From an uncultured Prevotellaceae bacterium (lineage in GTDB: Bacteria > Bacteroidota > Bacteroidia > Bacteroidales > Bacteroidaceae), in NCBI GenBank assembly GCA_949295905.1, contig CASFNA010000005.1:124001-188000 (forward strand): a stretch of DNA of 64,000 nucleotides, given 5' to 3'. The translations under genes were made by a program, and so were the position numbers. The notes under the pieces were generated by a model. The model was not told where the DNA came from and made no database searches. It was given only the letters and a program-made list of their open reading frames with translations. Shown one piece after another: positions 59,505 through 64,000 of this stretch; within the stretch, counting starts at the first letter, position 1, and the number at the start of each line of letters is the position of its first letter.

Positions 59505-60266
59505 TCAAATCAGCCTCATGCGTATGGCTATCTCCACGGCGGCTGTGGTGTTGGTTACGTTCAGCCGCGAGAGGATGTCTTGGCGGTGGCGGCTTACGGT
59601 GTGTATCGATATGTTCAGCCTGTCGGCTATCTGCTTGCTGCCGTAGCCTTTGGCCAGCAGCGATAGTATCTCCGCCTGCCTGCCGCTTATCATCTTGCCG
59701 TCACATTGTCCGTAAAGTTCCGGCTTTACGGCCTCTCCCGTGCATACGTTCATTATGCAGCCGTCCGTGTTGCCGTCGGCCAAAGGCATTGGTACGTATG
59801 TGCAGAGGCCGAGGCTCACGCAGCTGTCGGGCTGGCAGTGCAGGTAGCGTGTTGTGTGGAGTATGGGCGTAGGCGCGGTGTCAGCCCTTCGGAAGTGTAT
59901 CAGGCATGATGCCACGTATTCGGTCTTTTTGTCCGTGGGGACGGTTCTCAGGTAGTTGAAGAAGCGCAGTTCGAGTATGTGCCGCTCCAAAAGCTCTTCG
60001 TGGGGGATGTTGTCGAACACCTCGCGCTCGAACGCCGAGTCGTTGTTCTCCACATATTCGGGCAGCCCGAGAGTGCGTCCGAAGCGCCCGGAGAATATGT
60101 GTCTGACGTTGTTCTGAAAGTCTGACAGCACGGCTATGCCGTCAGTCGCCGTGGCATATCCCCCGGCCAGAGCCTTGGCCGCTTCCAACATACGCTCCCG
60201 GCTGCCGTCGGCGTGGAAGCGTTGCCCGGTAAGCAGCCGTTTAAGTTGCCGTTCCTGTTCGTCCAT
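59505..60266 (-). CDS. LuxR-type transcriptional regulator
   Basis: A 253-residue cytoplasmic regulator. The C-terminal 65 residues form a LuxR/NarL helix-turn-helix (MISGRQAEILSLLAKGYGSK, then QIADRLNISIHTVSRHRQDI). The N-terminal region of about 170 residues contains an acidic/aromatic segment (FEREVFDNIPHEELLERHIL) and resembles a PAS-like sensory domain, though no ligand motif is evident. It is divergent from a DUF1349 lipoprotein gene, a likely target. No phospho-acceptor receiver domain is present, so it is not a classical response regulator. Confidence 0.85.
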   Translation of the reverse strand: MDEQERQLKRLLTGQRFHADGSRERMLEAAKALAGGYATATDGIAVLSDFQNNVRHIFSGRFGRTLGLPEYVENNDSAFEREVFDNIPHEELLERHILELRFFNYLRTVPTDKKTEYVASCLIHFRRADTAPTPILHTTRYLHCQPDSCVSLGLCTYVPMPLADGNTDGCIMNVCTGEAVKPELYGQCDGKMISGRQAEILSLLAKGYGSKQIADRLNISIHTVSRHRQDILSRLNVTNTTAAVEIAIRMRLI

Positions 60267-60290
60267 GTAGAATTTGGTTATTAATCACCA

Positions 60291-60321
60291 TTGCGCCGCA
60301 TGGCTTTTATGTTTAACTTTG
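60291..60321 (+). promoter_or_regulatory. Promoter of the DUF1349 lipoprotein gene
   Basis: TTG (60291-60293) and TAACTTTG (60314-60321) are 20 bases apart. The leader is about 27 bases. Confidence 0.7.
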
Positions 60322-60354
60322 CCGCAAAGTTACTAATTATAAACAATTTAAGTG

Positions 60355-61104
60355 ATGAAAGCTAATTTAATTTGCATTGCCGCCGTTTTGTGCGGCGTAT
60401 TGGTGGCAGCCTGCCAGCCGAAGGGCGGTGACGCCAATGGCGTTGAGGCGCAGGCTGACAGCGTAACGGTGAACGGCAAAATCAAGGATTGCGACGTCAA
60501 GGTGGGCGACGTGTCGTTCACGAAGATGGTTAACGGCGCGGACACGTGCGTCAAGGTGCTTGACGGAGGCGTGCTTGAGTTCCGCGGAACACAGGGGCGC
60601 GACTATTTCAACGACCCCGACGGCGGCAAACTATCCAACAACACGCTGCCCGTGCTGCTCGTCCCTACAGACAATACCAAGCCGTTCACGTTTACCGCCA
60701 AGGTGACTCCCGGCTTTACGGAGTACGGGCTGTACAACGCCGCCGACCTGTTTGTTTACGTCAACGACACGCTTTGGCAGAAACTGGCCTTCGAGCAGGA
60801 CGAATACGGCAACCACCGCATAGTGTCCGTAAGGACGCAGGGCACGTCTGACGACAACAACCACGACAAAATAACGGCCAACTCGGTGTACCTCAAAATA
60901 TCGTCCGACACGAAGACCATAGCAAGCTATTATTCGCTTGACAATAAGGAGTGGCACATGGTGCGCCTTTACAAGAACAATTATCCTGCTGAAATACATC
61001 TCGGCGTGAGCAGCCAGTGTCCGCAGAAGGGAGTCTGCACAAGCCGCATAGAGGAAATAACGCTTACCGACGACAACGTGGGCGACTTCCGCATGGGCGA
61101 ATGA
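60355..61104 (+). CDS. DUF1349 lipoprotein
   Basis: A 249-residue lipoprotein (signal ending LVAACQ) with a DUF1349 concanavalin-A-like jelly roll from about residue 75: FNDPDGGKLSNNTLPVLL, FTFTAKVTPGFTEYGLYNAA, LFVYVNDTLWQKLAFEQD and a C-terminal VRLYKNNYPAEIHLGVSSQC. The fold usually binds carbohydrates. No catalytic residues are evident. The ATG at 60355 is preferred to the GTG just before it. The divergent LuxR-type gene may control it. Confidence 0.8.
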   Translation: MKANLICIAAVLCGVLVAACQPKGGDANGVEAQADSVTVNGKIKDCDVKVGDVSFTKMVNGADTCVKVLDGGVLEFRGTQGRDYFNDPDGGKLSNNTLPVLLVPTDNTKPFTFTAKVTPGFTEYGLYNAADLFVYVNDTLWQKLAFEQDEYGNHRIVSVRTQGTSDDNNHDKITANSVYLKISSDTKTIASYYSLDNKEWHMVRLYKNNYPAEIHLGVSSQCPQKGVCTSRIEEITLTDDNVGDFRMGE

Positions 61105-61157
61105 CCGCCATTTGGCTGACGATTTGCGCAGAAAGAACGTTTTGTCGTATAATGCCG

Positions 61158-61202
61158 GCGCCTTACGGCCTTGCTTGCCAAGGTACGTAAGGCGCTTTTT
61201 TT
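61158..61202 (+). terminator. Terminator after the DUF1349 gene
   Basis: A 10-bp perfect stem GCGCCTTACG/CGTAAGGCGC with an 18-base loop (which can pair further) is followed by seven T residues. Confidence 0.85.
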
Positions 61203-61222
61203 CATCCGCCCTTGTTGTCTTC

Positions 61223-61338
61223 AGTGTAACGTCTTGATACTCAATGTGTTGCGAAAGGCCGTCTTTCGTGTTGTAAAAGACGGCCTTTTAGACGGTAAAA
61301 GATGGCCTTTTACGTTGTGAAAGACCGCCTTTCGCATC
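61223..61338. repeat. 22-base palindrome cluster R13, best-preserved tandem array
   Basis: The head (61223-61250) is followed by four consecutive units of exactly 22 bases, each with a palindromic core (AAAGGCCGTCTTT, AAAGACGGCCTTT, AAAGATGGCCTTT, AAAGACCGCCTTT). It lies upstream of the Wzi-like gene, whose promoter is beyond it. Confidence 0.9.
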
Positions 61339-61389
61339 GCGGCGGTTTACTTTTCATTGTTATAATTTCAGCGGACGGGATTTTTGTTG

Positions 61390-61397
61390 TACTTTTG
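61390..61397 (+). promoter_or_regulatory. Candidate -7 box of the Wzi-like gene
   Basis: TACTTTTG fits the -7 element. No TTG at the ideal distance. The leader to the start codon is about 60 bases. Confidence 0.45.
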
Positions 61398-61464
61398 CAA
61401 CGCCTAATTAGGCTTGTGGCGGCACGGTTTCCGCCGCCTGTTATACATTTATTATATACTTAAG

Positions 61465-62937
61465 ATGAAGACAATCAGGATTTTGTTGGCCGCCGCATTG
61501 TTGCCGTGCTTCATGCAGGCGCAGGCTGAGGGCGACTCGCTGCGCTACGAGGTGGAGCTGTCGGCCAACGCTTCGTCGGGCAAGTATGCGCCGCTTTGGT
61601 TTACGGCCAACCGCTACGGACTGTCGTCGGAGAGGCCGCAGAGCGGCTACCTGCGCGCCGGGGTGCAGTATGGTATGCGCTTCGGCCGGGGCTGGAGCTT
61701 GCAGGCCGGGCTCGACTTGGCTGGTGGCATCGACCTTGAAGCGCCGTTCTTTGTGCAGCAGGCGTATGCCGACCTGTCATGGAAGGCGTTGACGTTGAGC
61801 GTCGGAGCAAAGGAACGCGGCTCTTTCCCACTGGGCAAGGACGACCGCCTGTCGAGCGGCTCCATGGTTGAAGGTGCCAACGCGCGGCCTGTTCCGCAGG
61901 TAAGGCTCGAGGTGAAGGACTATTGGAACGTGCCGTTTACCAAGGGTTGGCTCGGCGTGAAGGGACATGTAGGCTACGGCCTGATGACCGACGGACGCTG
62001 GCGCGGGGACTTCGTTGCCGCTGGCGAGAAGTTTTCGAAGAACGTCATATACCATTCCAAGTCGTTTATGTTCCGTGTGGGCAACGTCGAGAAGTTTCCG
62101 TTGACCATGGAAATTGGCATGTTGGAGGCTGCGCAGTTCGGCGGAAGCTTCTGGGAAAAACAGCCTGACGGCACGTTGAAGCTCATAGCCGACATGCCGA
62201 GCGGCATAAAAGACTTTTTCAAGGCGCTTATACCAAAGCAGGAAGGCACAGTGGAGAACATTGACGGAAACCATACCGGCAGTTGGAACTTCGCCCTGAA
62301 TTACGAGGCAAAGACGTGGAAAGCGCGACTGTATTACGAGCATTTCTTCGACGACCACTCGCAGCTTACCTGGCAGTACGGCCGCTGGAAGGACGGACAT
62401 ATAGGCCTGGAGGTCACCCTGCCGCGCAATCCTATAGTGACAAAGGTGCTTTGGGAGGGGCTTTGCACTACCGACCAGACCGGCCCGATACTGTACGACG
62501 GCGTGGCCGGGTCGTTCAATGACTTGCAGATGAGCGGTTGCGACAATTATTACAACCATTCCACATACCCTTGGACGCATTGGGGGCAGAATATGGGAAA
62601 TCCACTTGTATACGGCCCTTTGTACGGTGACGACGGCCGTCTGGAATTCCACAGCAACCGCATCAAGGCGCACCATGTAGGCATAAGCGGCAATCCTGCC
62701 GGAGAATTGGCGTACCGTGTACTGCTGTCGTTCACACGCCACTGGGGCACATACCGCGAACCGCTTGACGAGACGCGCCATCAGAACAGCATGCTGTTCG
62801 AACTGACGTACACGCCGGAGCGGCTTAAGGGCTGGCAGTTTGAGGCGTCATGCGGCATTGACGACGGCGATTATCTTGGCAGCAGCATGGGAGGAATGTT
62901 GACAATACGTAAAAGTGGAATATTATGGACAAAGTGA
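61465..62937 (+). CDS. Capsule assembly Wzi-family outer-membrane protein
   Basis: A 490-residue outer-membrane beta-barrel with a signal peptide (MKTIRILLAAALLPCFMQAQA). The N-terminal LRYEVELSANASSGKYAPLW and FTANRYGLSSERPQSGYLRA, then LSVGAKERGSFPLGKDDRLS and PQVRLEVKDYWNVPFTKGWL, are typical of the Bacteroidetes branch of the Wzi family. Wzi anchors or assembles capsular polysaccharide at the surface. No capsule cluster is adjacent. The start at 61465 is chosen because it begins the signal peptide. The 3' end overlaps the next gene by 13 bases. Confidence 0.82.
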   Translation: MKTIRILLAAALLPCFMQAQAEGDSLRYEVELSANASSGKYAPLWFTANRYGLSSERPQSGYLRAGVQYGMRFGRGWSLQAGLDLAGGIDLEAPFFVQQAYADLSWKALTLSVGAKERGSFPLGKDDRLSSGSMVEGANARPVPQVRLEVKDYWNVPFTKGWLGVKGHVGYGLMTDGRWRGDFVAAGEKFSKNVIYHSKSFMFRVGNVEKFPLTMEIGMLEAAQFGGSFWEKQPDGTLKLIADMPSGIKDFFKALIPKQEGTVENIDGNHTGSWNFALNYEAKTWKARLYYEHFFDDHSQLTWQYGRWKDGHIGLEVTLPRNPIVTKVLWEGLCTTDQTGPILYDGVAGSFNDLQMSGCDNYYNHSTYPWTHWGQNMGNPLVYGPLYGDDGRLEFHSNRIKAHHVGISGNPAGELAYRVLLSFTRHWGTYREPLDETRHQNSMLFELTYTPERLKGWQFEASCGIDDGDYLGSSMGGMLTIRKSGILWTK

Positions 62938-63374
62938 TTAGGATGGCACTGGCGGCTTTCCTCTTGTGCGCCGTATGCTGCGGATGCGACTGGAAAGACC
63001 CCATTGACGAAGACATAGAGGGCTTCTGGCGGCTTGAACGTTTCGAGACGCGTGCCGACGGACAGATGCACGAGTGTGAACGCATGTATTACAGCATAAC
63101 GCGCATGGTGGTTGAAGTGTCTGAAAGGCAAGGCCCCAATGGCTACGATTCGTTTGTTGCGCGTTTTGAGTACAAGGACGGAAGGAAAAAAGTGGTGATG
63201 CGCGACTTCAAGCGGCGTGCCGCGACGAGCGATTCGCACGAGGATGCCACGGTGGAAGAGTTGCTGCCGTTCGGCCTTGGCGCTACTACCACGGAGTTTG
63301 AAGTGGTCGTTGCCGACGGCGACAACCTTGTGCTTCGTTCTGATTACGCCACGTTGCAGCTCACGAGGTTCTGA
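62925..63374 (+). CDS. Small lipoprotein, lipocalin-like
   Basis: A 149-residue lipoprotein (signal with AVCCGC, then DWKDPIDEDIEGFW). The body IEGFWRLERFETRADGQMHE, SFVARFEYKDGRKKVV and FEVVVADGDNLVLRSD suggests a small lipocalin-like barrel found in many Bacteroidetes lipoproteins. No specific family is recognised with confidence. Its start lies inside the Wzi-like gene, so the two are coupled and may work together at the envelope. Confidence 0.65.
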   Translation: MDKVIRMALAAFLLCAVCCGCDWKDPIDEDIEGFWRLERFETRADGQMHECERMYYSITRMVVEVSERQGPNGYDSFVARFEYKDGRKKVVMRDFKRRAATSDSHEDATVEELLPFGLGATTTEFEVVVADGDNLVLRSDYATLQLTRF

Positions 63375-63380
63375 TTCTTT

Positions 63381-63483
63381 AGCAGACAAGCTACAAGCGG
63401 ACGGGCAGACAAGGTGATTTGCCAAGTTGACTGATGGCAAAACATATTTCCTTGTCTGTCCGTCCGCTTATAGCTTGTCTGCT
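63381..63483. terminator. Long inverted repeat between convergent genes
   Basis: AGCAGACAAGCTACAAGCGG and following bases (63381-63414) pair with 63450-63483, 32 of 34 positions matching, with a 35-base loop. It fills nearly the whole gap between the two convergent genes and ends 9 bases before the stop of the second. It is probably a bidirectional terminator. Confidence 0.75.
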
Positions 63484-63491
63484 TGAAAAGC

Positions 63492-64000
63492 TTACTCCAG
63501 TTCGAGTTTTAGTATTTCGGAGAGCTTGGCAAACGCTTTGTTGTTTGCCTTCAGTTCGTCGAAACGTTCGCGGTTAGTCGGTATGCGCTTTATCTCTTCA
63601 GGCTTTGCCAGGCGCAGGTTGAGCGTTATCGAGCCGTTTTTCAAGGCCTGTGCGAGCGTGTTGCGTATGCGTCCGCGTATCTTCTGCATGTCGTCGAGAA
63701 GGATTTTGTTGTCAACCACCACCTCTATTGCCGGGAAAGAGGTGATTTTCGGTTCCATGTTTTTCATCCTTGCGGCTATGCCGGTCATCTCTCTTGGCAT
63801 ACGGTTGCACATTGCCGTCCATTGCAGCAACAGCTGGTCTTCGGTGAATGTGCTGTTGCCGCCGTCGTCGCGCACCACCTCCTGCACCTCCTCCACAGGC
63901 TTGCGCTCTTCCGCTCCGCGTCTTAGGTTCTCAAAAGTCTTGCCTATGCGTTGCAGTTTGAGGCCGCGCAACGGATTGGCCGGGGCGGTCGCCTGCGGTG
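63492..64000 (-). CDS. dnaX: C-terminal part of DNA polymerase III gamma/tau subunit (probable), partial
   Basis: An open frame that runs off the right end of the window; about 169 C-terminal residues are visible. It starts in a Pro/Ala linker (TAPANPLRGLKL) and continues with a helical/beta domain (TFTEDQLLLQWTAMCNRMPR, EMTGIAARMKNMEPKITSFP, IEVVVDNKILLDDMQKIRGR). This matches the C-terminal domain that follows the AAA+ and oligomerisation modules of Bacteroidetes DnaX. The ATPase part is outside the window, so the assignment is by the tail only. Confidence 0.6.
   Translation of the reverse strand, partial: PQATAPANPLRGLKLQRIGKTFENLRRGAEERKPVEEVQEVVRDDGGNSTFTEDQLLLQWTAMCNRMPREMTGIAARMKNMEPKITSFPAIEVVVDNKILLDDMQKIRGRIRNTLAQALKNGSITLNLRLAKPEEIKRIPTNRERFDELKANNKAFAKLSEILKLELE

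Noticed and set aside
61251-61338. CRISPR array
   Set aside because: The 22-base units are contiguous with no 30-40 base unique spacers, their palindromic cores vary by paired changes, and no cas genes are present.
1-64000. tRNA or rRNA genes
   Set aside because: Apart from the tmRNA T-arm, no GGTTCGAATCC-type arm with a matching cloverleaf was found by eye; a tRNA search program would be decisive.

Overview
The window looks like a piece of a Bacteroidales chromosome, most likely from the Prevotellaceae. Three things point there. Promoters are of the Bacteroidetes type (a TTG about 20 bases upstream of TAnnTTTG) and occur before most transcription units. Two proteins have C-terminal type IX secretion (T9SS) sorting domains, and many are lipoproteins with acidic residues after the lipobox Cys. 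The first operon (transporter, GH10 xylanase, GH43) has the xynD-xynA-xynB order known from Prevotella bryantii. The genus is inference. I see no tRNA, rRNA, CRISPR array, phage or insertion sequence.

Layout. 1-3.9 kb: xylan-oligosaccharide operon. 4.2-7.8 kb: T9SS cargo with YD-like repeats and a membrane-anchored TPR/AraC regulator. 8.3-8.7 kb: tmRNA. 9-10.7 kb: exported GH43 xylosidase. 11-16 kb: WecA-like transferase, secreted EEP nuclease, UDG-superfamily glycosylase, uridine kinase, HdeD-like membrane protein, histidine phosphatase. 16.1-17.1 kb: Arg/Gly/His-rich exported protein. 17.5-24.3 kb: TonB receptor, DUF5689 lipoprotein, choice-of-anchor-J lipoprotein, ribosomal protein L31B and a secreted NUC1-type nuclease. 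24.4-25.7 kb: orphan TrpB2. 26-30.6 kb: 2-aminoethylphosphonate operon (phnW, phnX, DUF5690 transporter) with a divergent HTH protein. 30.8-34.9 kb: Na+/solute symporter, thioredoxin reductase, glutathione peroxidase, small lipoprotein. 35-38.5 kb: mfd carrying two palindromic insertions. 38.6-41.6 kb: MBL hydrolase, polyprenol-phosphate mannosyltransferase, PlsC. 41.7-45.8 kb: T9SS Asp-box protein and a TPR/LuxR-like regulator. 46-50.3 kb: metallophosphoesterase, dihydroorotase, DUF4369 protein, DivIC/FtsB-like protein. 51.3-58.2 kb: complete histidine-to-glutamate operon ftcD-hutU-hutH-hutI with a small AT-rich ORF inside it. 58.3-64 kb: exported protein, LuxR regulator, DUF1349 lipoprotein, Wzi-like protein, small lipoprotein, and the 3' end of what is probably dnaX.

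The metabolic modules are self-contained: xylan oligomers (periplasmic GH10, inner-membrane symporter, cytoplasmic GH43), 2-aminoethylphosphonate to acetaldehyde plus phosphate, and histidine to glutamate plus one-carbon units.

The most unusual content is non-coding. Thirteen intergenic loci carry one to five copies of an approximately 22-base palindromic unit (core AAAGRCSGYCTTT). A second palindrome family sits between phnW and phnX and, twice and in frame, inside mfd. A third class is long near-perfect inverted repeats at gene ends whose arms contain the stop codons of the flanking genes. A 136-base REP-like hairpin lies at 39.6-39.8 kb. None is explained by a mobile gene in the window.
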